Source: Helichrysum umbraculigerum
Taxonomy: Eukaryota > Streptophyta > Magnoliopsida > Asterales > Asteraceae
DNA length: 64,000 bases
NCBI GenBank assembly: GCA_949592205.1
Contig: CATIUR010000006.1
Location: 12,107,001 to 12,171,000, forward strand
Direction: 5' to 3'
Part shown: positions 13,101 through 25,194 of the stretch, piece after piece
Numbering within the stretch: the stretch's first letter is position 1
How the letters are laid out: each line of letters starts with the position of its first letter
Position numbers and translations under genes: made by a program
The notes under the pieces: model-generated
Told to the model about the DNA's origin: nothing
Databases searched by the model: none
What the model saw: the letters and a program-made list of their open reading frames with translations, nothing else

Positions 13101-16100
13101 CGATTCGCAAGCGATCTCGATTCGCAGGAGATCTCGGTTCGACTCGCAAGTTACAGTTCGAATCGTAAGTTCAACTCGGTTCGCAGACTACGCTGAAACC
13201 CTAATCTCGACTCGTGAAACGGCTGAAAAACCCGAAAACGAAAATTTAAGGTATTTTTACGATTGAAACAGAGAAATTCGACCGTAAACTAACCCTAAAT
13301 CGTCCAGAGAATGATTTTGATCGTTAATATGTACTTATGCACAGAAAAACAATCCGAATCAAACGCGATTATCCCTAAAACTTCAAACTTTAATCGTATT
13401 TAGCCCGAAAGCTCTGATACCAGATGTAAGTCCCTAGTTCTTAGGATCGATAACTTCGTTATCTGTAGTATTAAGGTGCGGAATCCCTCAATACGATGTT
13501 ATCTTACTAACAACGAATAAGTTCGCGTTTATAGGATTAATAACTAATACGCTTTGCTTTAATCTTTGGACAATCAAAGCCTAGCCGTTAGTCGTTAGGT
13601 TTTTCTCTGGTAAACTGAAAATCGCAGGTCTGATATATTTCGCAAAAGTTGTTCTATCTCGATCATTTTACTTAAATCAGACATCTTAAAAATGTGAAGT
13701 TAAACTGTTTCGCGAATTAAAGAAAATCTCGATTCGCAAGACTCAGCTCAACTCGCAATCTCAGCTCGACTCGTAGAATCTCGGTTCACAAGTCTCAGTT
13801 CGGATTGCAGTGATATCGATTCGCAAGCGATCTCGATTCGCAGGAGATCTCGGTTCGACTCGCAAGTTACAGTTCGAATCGTAAGTTCAACTCGGTTCGC
13901 AGACTACGCTGAAACCCTAATCTCGACTCGTGAAACGGCTGAAAAACCCGAAAACGAAAATTTAAGGTATTTTTACGATTGAAACAGAGAAATTCGACCG
14001 TAAACTAACCCTAAATCGTCCAGAGAATGATTTTGATCGTTAATATGTACTTATGCACAGAAAAACAATCCGAATCAAACGCGATTATCCCTAAAACTTC
14101 AAACTTTAATCGTATTTAGCCCGAAAGCTCTGATACCAGATGTAAGTCCCTAGTTCTTAGGATCGATAACTTCGTTATCTGTAGTATTAAGGTGCGGAAT
14201 CCCTCAATACGATGTTATCTTACTAACAACGAATAAGTTCGCGTTTATAGGATTAATAACTAATACGCTTTGCTTTAATCTTTGGACAATCAAAGCCTAG
14301 CCGTTAGTCGTTAGGTTTTTCTCTGGTAAACTGAAAATCGCAGGTCTGATATATTTCGCAAAAGTTGTTCTATCTCGATCATTTTACTTAAATCAGACAT
14401 CTTAAAAATGTGAAGTTAAACTGTTTCGCGAATTAAAGAAAATCTCGATTCGCAAGACTCAGCTCAACTCGCAATCTCAGCTCGACTCGTAGAATCTCGG
14501 TTCACAAGTCTCAGTTCGGATTGCAGTGATATCGATTCGCAAGCGATCTCGATTCGCAGGAGATCTCGGTTCGACTCGCAAGTTACAGTTCGAATCGTAA
14601 GTTCAACTCGGTTCGCAGACTACGCTGAAACCCTAATCTCGACTCGTGAAACGGCTGAAAAACCCGAAAACGAAAATTTAAGGTATTTTTACGATTGAAA
14701 CAGAGAAATTCGACCGTAAACTAACCCTAAATCGTCCAGAGAATGATTTTGATCGTTAATATGTACTTATGCACAGAAAAACAATCCGAATCAAACGCGA
14801 TTATCCCTAAAACTTCAAACTTTAATCGTATTTAGCCCGAAAGCTCTGATACCAGATGTAAGTCCCTAGTTCTTAGGATCGATAACTTCGTTATCTGTAG
14901 TATTAAGGTGCGGAATCCCTCAATACGATGTTATCTTACTAACAACGAATAAGTTCGCGTTTATAGGATTAATAACTAATACGCTTTGCTTTAATCTTTG
15001 GACAATCAAAGCCTAGCCGTTAGTCGTTAGGTTTTTCTCTGGTAAACTGAAAATCGCAGGTCTGATATATTTCGCAAAAGTTGTTCTATCTCGATCATTT
15101 TACTTAAATCAGACATCTTAAAAATGTGAAGTTAAACTGTTTCGCGAATTAAAGAAAATCTCGATTCGCAAGACTCAGCTCAACTCGCAATCTCAGCTCG
15201 ACTCGTAGAATCTCGGTTCACAAGTCTCAGTTCGGATTGCAGTGATATCGATTCGCAAGCGATCTCGATTCGCAGGAGATCTCGGTTCGACTCGCAAGTT
15301 ACAGTTCGAATCGTAAGTTCAACTCGGTTCGCAGACTACGCTGAAACCCTAATCTCGACTCGTGAAACGGCTGAAAAACCCGAAAACGAAAATTTAAGGT
15401 ATTTTTACGATTGAAACAGAGAAATTCGACCGTAAACTAACCCTAAATCGTCCAGAGAATGATTTTGATCGTTAATATGTACTTATGCACAGAAAAACAA
15501 TCCGAATCAAACGCGATTATCCCTAAAACTTCAAACTTTAATCGTATTTAGCCCGAAAGCTCTGATACCAGATGTAAGTCCCTAGTTCTTAGGATCGATA
15601 ACTTCGTTATCTGTAGTATTAAGGTGCGGAATCCCTCAATACGATGTTATCTTACTAACAACGAATAAGTTCGCGTTTATAGGATTAATAACTAATACGC
15701 TTTGCTTTAATCTTTGGACAATCAAAGCCTAGCCGTTAGTCGTTAGGTTTTTCTCTGGTAAACTGAAAATCGCAGGTCTGATATATTTCGCAAAAGTTGT
15801 TCTATCTCGATCATTTTACTTAAATCAGACATCTTAAAAATGTGAAGTTAAACTGTTTCGCGAATTAAAGAAAATCTCGATTCGCAAGACTCAGCTCAAC
15901 TCGCAATCTCAGCTCGACTCGTAGAATCTCGGTTCACAAGTCTCAGTTCGGATTGCAGTGATATCGATTCGCAAGCGATCTCGATTCGCAGGAGATCTCG
16001 GTTCGACTCGCAAGTTACAGTTCGAATCGTAAGTTCAACTCGGTTCGCAGACTACGCTGAAACCCTAATCTCGACTCGTGAAACGGCTGAAAAACCCGAA

Positions 16101-19100
16101 AACGAAAATTTAAGATATTTTTACGATTGAAACAGAGAAATTCGACCGTAAACTAACCCTAAATCGTCCAGAGAATGATTTTGATCATTAATATGTACTT
16201 ATGCACAGAAAAACAATCCGAATCAAACGCGATTATCCCTAAAACTTCAAACTTTAATCGTATTTAGCCCGAAAGCTCTGATACCAGATGTAAGTCCCTA
16301 GTTCTTAGGATCGATAACTTCGTTATCTGTAGTATTAAGGTGCGGAATCCCTCAATACGATGTTATCTTACTAACAACGAATAAGTTCGCGTTTATAGGA
16401 TTAATAACTAATACGCTTTGCTTTAATCTTTGGACAATCAAAGCCTAGCCGTTAGTCGTTAGGTTTTTCTCTGGTAAACTGAAAATCGCAGGTCTGATAT
16501 ATTTCGCAAAAGTTGTTCTATCTCGATCATTTTACTTAAATCAGACATCTTAAAAATGTGAAGTTAAACTGTTTCGCGAATTAAAGAAAATCTCGATTCG
16601 CAAGACTCAGCTCAACTCGCAATCTCAGCTCGACTCGTAGAATCTCGGTTCACAAGTCTCAGTTCGGATTGCAGTGATATCGATTCGCAAGCGATCTCGA
16701 TTCGCAGGAGATCTCGGTTCGACTCGCAAGTTACAGTTCGAATCGTAAGTTCAACTCGGTTCGCAGACTACGCTGAAACCCTAATCTCGACTCGTGAAAC
16801 GGCTGAAAAACCCGAAAACGAAAATTTAAGGTATTTTTACGATTGAAACAGAGAAATTCGACCGTAAACTAACCCTAAATCGTCCAGAGAATGATTTTGA
16901 ACGTTAATATGTACTTATGCACAGAAAAACAATCCGAATCAAACGCGATTATCCCTAAAACTTCAAACTTTAATCGTATTTAGCCCGAAAGCTCTGATAC
17001 CAGATGTAAGTCCCTAGTTCTTAGGATCGATAACTTCGTTATCTGTAGTATTAAGGTGCGGAATCCCTCAATACGATGTTATCTTACTAACAACGAATAA
17101 GTTCGCGTTTATAGGATTAATAACTAATACGCTTTGCTTTAATCTTTGGACAATCAAAGCCTAGCCGTTAGTCGTTAGGTTTTTCTCTGGTAAACTGAAA
17201 ATCGCAGGTCTGATATATTTCGCAAAAGTTGTTCTATCTCGATCATTTTACTTAAATCAGACATCTTAAAAATGTGAAGTTAAACTGTTTCGCGAATTAA
17301 AGAAAATCTCGATTCGCAAGACTCAGCTCAACTCGCAATCTCAGCTCGACTCGTAGAATCTCGGTTCACAAGTCTCAGTTCGGATTGCAGTGATATCGAT
17401 TCGCAAGCGATCTCGATTCGCAGGAGATCTCGGTTCGACTCGCAAGTTACAGTTCGAATCGTAAGTTCAACTCGGTTCGCAGACTACGCTGAAACCCTAA
17501 TCTCGACTCGTGAAACGGCTGAAAAACCCGAAAACGAAAATTTAAGGTATTTTTACGATTGAAACAGAGAAATTCGACCGTAAACTAACCCTAAATCGTC
17601 CAGAGAATGATTTTGATCGTTAATATGTACTTATGCACAGAAAAACAATCCGAATCAAACGCGATTATCCCTAAAACTTCAAACTTTAATCGTATTTAGC
17701 CCGAAAGCTCTGATACCAGATGTAAGTCCCTAGTTCTTAGGATCGATAACTTCGTTATCTGTAGTATTAAGGTGCGGAATCCCTCAATACGATGTTATCT
17801 TACTAACAACGAATAAGTTCGCGTTTATAGGATTAATAACTAATACGCTTTGCTTTAATCTTTGGACAATCAAAGCCTAGCCGTTAGTCGTTAGGTTTTT
17901 CTCTGGTAAACTGAAAATCGCAGGTCTGATATATTTCGCAAAAGTTGTTCTATCTCGATCATTTTACTTAAATCAGACATCTTAAAAATGTGAAGTTAAA
18001 CTGTTTCGCGAATTAAAGAAAATCTCGATTCGCAAGACTCAGCTCAACTCGCAATCTCAGCTCGACTCGTAGAATCTCGGTTCACAAGTCTCAGTTCGGA
18101 TTGCAGTGATATCGATTCGCAAGCGATCTCGATTCGCAGGAGATCTCGGTTCGACTCGCAAGTTACAGTTCGAATCGTAAGTTCAACTCGGTTCGCAGAC
18201 TACGCTGAAACCCTAATCTCGACTCGTGAAACGGCTGAAAAACCCGAAAACGAAAATTTAAGATATTTTTACGATTGAAACAGAGAAATTCGACCGTAAA
18301 CTAACCCTAAATCGTCCAGAGAATGATTTTGATCATTAATATGTACTTATGCACAGAAAAACAATCCGAATCAAACGCGATTATCCCTAAAACTTCAAAC
18401 TTTAATCGTATTTAGCCCGAAAGCTCTGATACCAGATGTAAGTCCCTAGTTCTTAGGATCGATAACTTCGTTATCTGTAGTATTAAGGTGCGGAATCCCT
18501 CAATACGATGTTATCTTACTAACAACGAATAAGTTCGCGTTTATAGGATTAATAACTAATACGCTTTGCTTTAATCTTTGGACAATCAAAGCCTAGCCGT
18601 TAGTCGTTAGGTTTTTCTCTGGTAAACTGAAAATCGCAGGTCTGATATATTTCGCAAAAGTTGTTCTATCTCGATCATTTTACTTAAATCAGACATCTTA
18701 AAAATGTGAAGTTAAACTGTTTCGCGAATTAAAGAAAATCTCGATTCGCAAGACTCAGCTCAACTCGCAATCTCAGCTCGACTCGTAGAATCTCGGTTCA
18801 CAAGTCTCAGTTCGGATTGCAGTGATATCGATTCGCAAGCGATCTCGATTCGCAGGAGATCTCGGTTCGACTCGCAAGTTACAGTTCGAATCGTAAGTTC
18901 AACTCGGTTCGCAGACTACGTTGAAACCCTAATCTCGACTCGTGAAACGGCTGAAAAACCCGAAAACGAAAATTTAAGGTATTTTTACGATTGAAACAGA
19001 GAAATTCGACCGTAAACTAACCCTAAATCGTCCAGAGAATGATTTTGAACGTTAATATGTACTTATGCACAGAAAAACAATCCGAATCAAACGCGATTAT

Positions 19101-22100
19101 CCCTAAAACTTCAAACTTTAATCGTATTTAGCCCGAAAGCTCTGATACCAGATGTAAGTCCCTAGTTCTTAGGATCGATAACTTCGTTATCTGTAGTATT
19201 AAGGTGCGGAATCCCTCAATACGATGTTATCTTACTAACAACGAATAAGTTCGCGTTTATAGGATTAATAACTAATACGCTTTGCTTTAATCTTTGGACA
19301 ATCAAAGCCTAGCCGTTAGTCGTTAGGTTTTTCTCTGGTAAACTGAAAATCGCAGGTCTGATATATTTCGCAAAAGTTGTTCTATCTCGATCATTTTACT
19401 TAAATCAGACATCTTAAAAATGTGAAGTTAAACTGTTTCGCGAATTAAAGAAAATCTCGATTCGCAAGACTCAGCTCAACTCGCAATCTCAGCTCGACTC
19501 GTAGAATCTCGGTTCACAAGTCTCAGTTCGGATTGCAGTGATATCGATTCGCAAGCGATCTCGATTCGCAGGAGATCTCGGTTCGACTCGCAAGTTACAG
19601 TTCGAATCGTAAGTTCAACTCGGTTCGCAGACTACGCTGAAACCCTAATCTCGACTCGTGAAACGGCTGAAAAACCCGAAAACGAAAATTTAAGGTATTT
19701 TTACGATTGAAACAGAGAAATTCGACCGTAAACTAACCCTAAATCGTCCAGAGAATGATTTTGATCGTTAATATGTACTTATGCACAGAAAAACAATCCG
19801 AATCAAACGCGATTATCCCTAAAACTTCAAACTTTAATCGTATTTAGCCCGAAAGCTCTGATACCAGATGTAAGTCCCTAGTTCTTAGGATCGATAACTT
19901 CGTTATCTGTAGTATTAAGGTGCGGAATCCCTCAATACGATGTTATCTTACTAACAACGAATAAGTTCGCGTTTATAGGATTAATAACTAATACGCTTTG
20001 CTTTAATCTTTGGACAATCAAAGCCTAGCCGTTAGTCGTTAGGTTTTTCTCTGGTAAACTGAAAATCGCAGGTCTGATATATTTCGCAAAAGTTGTTCTA
20101 TCTCGATCATTTTACTTAAATCAGACATCTTAAAAATGTGAAGTTAAACTGTTTCGCGAATTAAAGAAAATCTCGATTCGCAAGACTCAGCTCAACTCGC
20201 AATCTCAGCTCGACTCGTAGAATCTCGGTTCACAAGTCTCAGTTCGGATTGCAGTGATATCGATTCGCAAGCGATCTCGATTCGCAGGAGATCTCGGTTC
20301 GACTCGCAAGTTACAGTTCGAATCGTAAGTTCAACTCGGTTTGCAGACTACGCTGAAACCCTAATCTCGACTCGTGAAACGGCTGAAAAACCCGAAAACG
20401 AAAATTTAAGGTATTTTTACGATTGAAACAGAGAAATTCGACCGTAAACTAACCCTAAATCGTCCAGAGAATGATTTTGATCGTTAATATGTACTTATGC
20501 ACAGAAAAACAATCCGAATCAAACGCGATTATCCCTAAAACTTCAAACTTTAATCGTATTTAGCCCGAAAGCTCTGATACCAGATGTAAGTCCCTAGTTC
20601 TTAGGATCGATAACTTCGTTATCTGTAGTATTAAGGTGCGGAATCCCTCAATACGATGTTATCTTACTAACAACGAATAAGTTCGCGTTTATAGGATTAA
20701 TAACTAATACGCTTTGCTTTAATCTTTGGACAATCAAAGCCTAGCCGTTAGTCGTTAGGTTTTTCTCTGGTAAACTGAAAATCGCAGGTCTGATATATTT
20801 CGCAAAAGTTGTTCTATCTCGATCATTTTACTTAAATCAGACATCTTAAAAATGTGAAGTTAAACTGTTTCGCGAATTAAAGAAAATCTCGATTCGCAAG
20901 ACTCAGCTCAACTCGCAATCTCAGCTCGACTCGTAGAATCCCGGTTCACAAGTCTCAGTTCGGATTGCAGTGATATCGATTCGCAAGCGATCTCGATTCG
21001 CAGGAGATCTCGGTTCGACTCGCAAGTTACAGTTCGAATCGTAAGTTCAACTCGGTTCGCAGACTACGCTGAAACCCTAATCTCGACTCGTGAAACGGCT
21101 GAAAAACCCGAAAACGAAAATTTAAGGTATTTTTACGATTGAAACAGAGAAATTCGACCGTAAACTAACCCTAAATCGTCCAGAGAATGATTTTGATCGT
21201 TAATATGTACTTATGCACATAAAAACAATCCGAATCAAACGCGATTATCCCTAAAACTTCAAACTTTAATCGTATTTAGCCCGAAAGCTCTGATACCAGA
21301 TGTAAGTCCCTAGTTCTTAGGATCGATAACTTCGTTATCTGTAGTATTAAGGTGCGGAATCCCTCAATACGATGTTATCTTACTAACAACGAATAAGTTC
21401 GCGTTTATAGGATTAATAACTAATACGCTTTGCTTTAATCTTTGGACAATCAAAGCCTAGCCGTTAGTCGTTAGGTTTTTCTTTGGTAAACTGAAAATCG
21501 CAGGTCTGATATATTTCTCAAAAGTTGTTCTATCTCGATCATTTTACTTAAATCAGACATCTTAAAAATGTGAAGTTAAACTGTTTCGCGAATTAAAGAA
21601 AATCTCGATTCGCAAGACTCAGCTCAACTCGCAATCTCAGCTCGACTCGTAGAATCTCGGTTCACAAGTCTCAGTTCGGATTGCAGTGATATCGATTCGC
21701 AAGCGATCTCGATTCGCAGGAGATCTCGGTTCGACTCGCAAGTTACAGTTCGAATCGTAAGTTCAACTCGGTTCGCAGACTACGCTGAAACCCTAATCTC
21801 GACTCGTGAAACGGCTGAAAAACCCGAAAACGAAAATTTAAGATATTTTTACGATTGAAACAGAGAAATTCGACCGTAAACTAACCCTAAATCGTCCAGA
21901 GAATGATTTTGATCATTAATATGTACTTATGCACAGAAAAACAATCCGAATCAAACGCGATTATCCCTAAAACTTCAAACTTTAATCGTATTTAGCCCGA
22001 AAGCTCTGATACCAGATGTAAGTCCCTAGTTCTTAGGATCGATAACTTCGTTATCTGTAGTATTAAGGTGCGGAATCCCTCAATACGATGTTATCTTACT

Positions 22101-24150
22101 AACAACGAATAAGTTCGCGTTTATAGGATTAATAACTAATACGCTTTGCTTTAATCTTTGGACAATCAAAGCCTAGCCGTTAGTCGTTAGGTTTTTCTCT
22201 GGTAAACTGAAAATCGCAGGTCTGATATATTTCGCAAAAGTTGTTCTATCTCGATCATTTTACTTAAATCAGACATCTTAAAAATGTGAAGTTAAACTGT
22301 TTCGCGAATTAAAGAAAATCTCGATTCGCAAGACTCAGCTCAACTCGCAATCTCAGCTCGACTCGTAGAATCTCGGTTCACAAGTCTCAGTTCGGATTGC
22401 AGTGATATCGATTCGCAAGCGATCTCGATTCGCAGGAGATCTCGGTTCGACTCGCAAGTTACAGTTCGAATCGTAAGTTCAACTCGGTTCGCAGACTACG
22501 CTGAAACCCTAATCTCGACTCGTGAAACGGCTGAAAAACCCGAAAACGAAAATTTAAGGTATTTTTACGATTGAAACAGAGAAATTCGACCGTAAACTAA
22601 CCCTAAATCGTCCAGAGAATGATTTTGAACGTTAATATGTACTTATGCACAGAAAAACAATCCGAATCAAACGCGATTATCCCTAAAACTTCAAACTTTA
22701 ATCGTATTTAGCCCGAAAGCTCTGATACCAGATGTAAGTCCCTAGTTCTTAGGATCGATAACTTCGTTATCTGTAGTATTAAGGTGCGGAATCCCTCAAT
22801 ACGATGTTATCTTACTAACAACGAATAAGTTCGCGTTTATAGGATTAATAACTAATACGCTTTGCTTTAATCTTTGGACAATCAAAGCCTAGCCGTTAGT
22901 CGTTAGGTTTTTCTCTGGTAAACTGAAAATCGCAGGTCTGATATTTTTCGCAAAAGTTGTTCTATCTCGATCATTTTACTTAAATCAGACATCTTAAAAA
23001 TGTGAAGTTAAACTGTTTCGCGAATTAAAGAAAATCTCGATTCGCAAGACTCAGCTCAACTCGCAATCTCAGCTCGACTCGTAGAATCTCGGTTCACAAG
23101 TCTCAGTTCGGATTGCAGTGATATCGATTCGCAAGCGATCTCGATTCGCAGGAGATCTCGGTTCGACTCGCAAGTTACAGTTCGAATCGTAAGTTCAACT
23201 CGGTTTGCAGACTACGCTGAAACCCTAATCTCGACTCGTGAAACGGCTGAAAAACCCGAAAACGAAAATTTAAGGTATTTTTACGATTGAAACAGAGAAA
23301 TTCGACCGTAAACTAACCCTAAATCGTCCAGAGAATGATTTTGATCGTTAATATGTACTTATGCACAGAAAAACAATCCGAATCAAACGCGATTATCCCT
23401 AAAACTTCAAACTTTAATCGTATTTAGCCCGAAAGCTCTGATACCAGATGTAAGTCCCTAGTTCTTAGGATCGATAACTTCGTTATCTGTAGTATTAGGG
23501 TGCGGAATCCCTCAATACGATGTTATCTTACTAACAACGAATAAGTTCGCGTTTATAGGATTAATAACTAATACGCTTTGCTTTAATCTTTGGACAATCA
23601 AAGCCTAGCCGTTAGTCGTTAGGTTTTTCTCTGGTAAACTGAAAATCGCAGGTCTGATATATTTCGCAAAAGTTGTTCTATCTCGATCATTTTACTTAAA
23701 TCAGACATCTTAAAAATGTGAAGTTAAACTGTTTCGCGAATTAAAGAAAATCTCGATTCGCAAGACTCAGCTCAACTCGCAATCTCAGCTCGACTCGTAG
23801 AATCTCGGTTCACAAGTCTCAGTTCGGATTGCAGTGATATCGATTCGCAAGCGATCTCGATTCGCAGGAGATCTCGGTTCGACTCGCAAGTTACAGTTCG
23901 AATCGTAAGTTCAACTCGGTTCGCAGACTACGCTGAAACCCTAATCTCGACTCGTGAAACGGCTGAAAAACCCGAAAACGAAAATTTAAGATATTTTTAC
24001 GATTGAAACAGAGAAATTCGACCGTAAACTAACCCTAAATCGTCCAGAGAATGATTTTGATCGTTAATATGTACTTATGCACAGAAAAACAATCCGAATC
24101 AAACGCGATTATCCCTAAAACTTCAAACTTTAATCGTATTTAGCCCGAAA

Positions 24151-24162
24151 GCTCTGATACCA
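24151..24162 (-). other. Primer-binding site (initiator tRNA-Met), outermost of 21
   Basis: TGGTATCAGAGC on the minus strand, two bases inside the LTR end (CTTACA). It matches the complement of the plant initiator tRNA-Met 3' end, the usual primer of copia elements. The same 12-mer recurs once per 716-bp unit, down to 9831-9842. Confidence 0.9.
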
Positions 24163-24164
24163 GA

Positions 24165-24762
24165 TGTAAGTCCCTAGTTCTTAGGATCGATAACTTCGTT
24201 ATCTGTAGTATTAGGGTGCGGAATCCCTCAATACGATGTTATCTTACTAACAACGAATAAGTTCGCGTTTATAGGATTAATAACTAATACGCTTTGCTTT
24301 AATCTTTGGACAATCAAAGCCTAGCCGTTAGTCGTTAGGTTTTTCTCTGGTAAACTGAAAATCGCAGGTCTGATATATTTCGCAAAAGTTGTTCTTAATT
24401 TTCTAAACCGAAAATCATTTATATATTAAATTCGTCTCAGCTCGCATGGGCCTGCGAGTCCAGCCCAACTCGCATCCCAAGTCCGCTTATGGACTCGGCT
24501 CGCCAATACTCTGAGTGTTTGCGAGTTCAGGTTTCACCTCGCAGCTCAACTCGCTGCGACTTGAGAATTCAACTCGCACTAAACGTATTTATTTATTTCG
24601 TTTATGATATTCGTCTAACACTTTAACATGCTAATATATTTAACGAATATTACTAACAAAACAAATATTTATTTACAAATCTAAACCAATTGTACAAACA
24701 TGATAACAATTACACCAGTCCTATTTCAAGCTAGATCTGTTGTCACAAACTATGTTTCAACA
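24165..24762 (-). repeat. 5' LTR of the copia element (598 bp)
   Basis: Bounded by TG...CA: on the plus strand it starts TGTAAGTCCC next to the primer site and ends TTTCAACA at 24762. The solo LTR at 50387-50968 begins TGTTGAGACATAG and ends CTTACA, which confirms both borders independently. Only 24165-24395 is present in the array units. U3 (24396-24762) is single-copy, so only this outer LTR keeps a promoter. Confidence 0.9.
24418..24425 (-). promoter_or_regulatory. LTR TATA box
   Basis: TATATAAA on the minus strand. Thirty bases downstream is A24395, the first base of the array unit, making it the predicted RNA start. Directly upstream (24434-24571) is a cluster of CAACTCGC/GCGAGTTG-type words. 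Confidence 0.7.
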
Positions 24763-25194
24763 TTAGTAATTCACCAGTAATAATAGCCAACAAGCAAATA
24801 GACATAAGTAAATATAATAAGTTTAATAAATAATAGTTTGAATAATTATAATATTCTATCCATCTGAGTATTCTTAAGTTGTTCTTGAAACTTATCTATT
24901 AGAATCTGTATCAATTATAAATATGTTCGTTCGGAACTAAAACGTCCCCCTTAAATTGTATATTATTGTAAATTGGACCCTTTATTTGTATTATTATTGT
25001 AAATAGCTGTAATTAGGAGTAAATAGATAATTGGTCATAAATTAGAATCACGTTTCCATGTGTTCGAACTTGGACTTACTTATAAAGCTATATTATACGA
25101 ACGAGTTAATCTTGCCTGAATTGTGTGATAGTATTATTTACTATTTTCTTAATTTAAAACTTGTGATTATAATTGCCTATACTTAGCACACATC
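24763..25194. other. Unassigned AT-rich spacer
   Basis: No ORF, LTR border or recognisable domain. It separates the copia LTR from the truncated Athila-like LTR. It ends TTAGCACACATC; CACATCA is also how Athila-like LTRs here end on this strand, so part of it could be the start of another, unrelated LTR, but nothing else supports that. Confidence 0.4.

Larger units (their letters stand above)
9360..24395 (-). repeat. 21-copy tandem array of a 716-bp unit: R/U5 + PBS + leader + gag start
   Basis: The landmark CAGATGTAAGTCCC recurs every 716 bp, from 9845 to 24165, exactly 20 periods. The whole block is 15,036 bp = 21 x 716 with no indel. Each unit is 231 bp of LTR 3' part (model: 24165-24395), two bases, the tRNA-Met primer site, a leader of about 450 bp, and the first 29 nt of gag. 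Every internal junction reads GTTGTTCT|ATCTCG, joining LTR sequence (GTTGTTCTTAATT) to gag sequence (ATGTTCCATCTCG); the two parents share TGTTC there. Copies differ only by scattered single-base variants. The first unit runs into full gag and the last into full LTR, so the array lies inside one element and not between elements. Confidence 0.95.
1..24762 (-). mobile_element. Ty1/copia (SIRE-like) retrotransposon with expanded 5' leader; 3' end outside window
   Basis: The element reads leftward. In its own order it has a 5' LTR (24165-24762), a primer-binding site complementary to initiator tRNA-Met (TGGTATCAGAGC), 21 tandem leader units, gag, protease-integrase-RT-RNase H, and a third ORF at 1-574. 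The 3' LTR must lie left of base 1, so the target duplication (TTAGT follows the LTR at 24763) cannot be checked. The gag-AP-INT-RT-RH order is Ty1/copia. Two zinc knuckles split by a coiled coil and an extra ORF after pol fit the SIRE/Sirevirus lineage, which is an inference from memory. The coding parts carry frameshifts and stops, so this copy is not autonomous. Confidence 0.85.

Noticed and set aside
9360..24395. CRISPR-like or rDNA-spacer-like array
   Set aside because: Units are contiguous 716-bp copies without spacers and carry LTR, primer-site and gag landmarks; no rRNA sequence is present.
25150..25194. CACATCA at 25188-25195 as a complete LTR border
   Set aside because: The homology to the other LTR starts exactly there but the true LTR outer end (matching 44710) is different sequence, so this is a truncation point and not a normal border.
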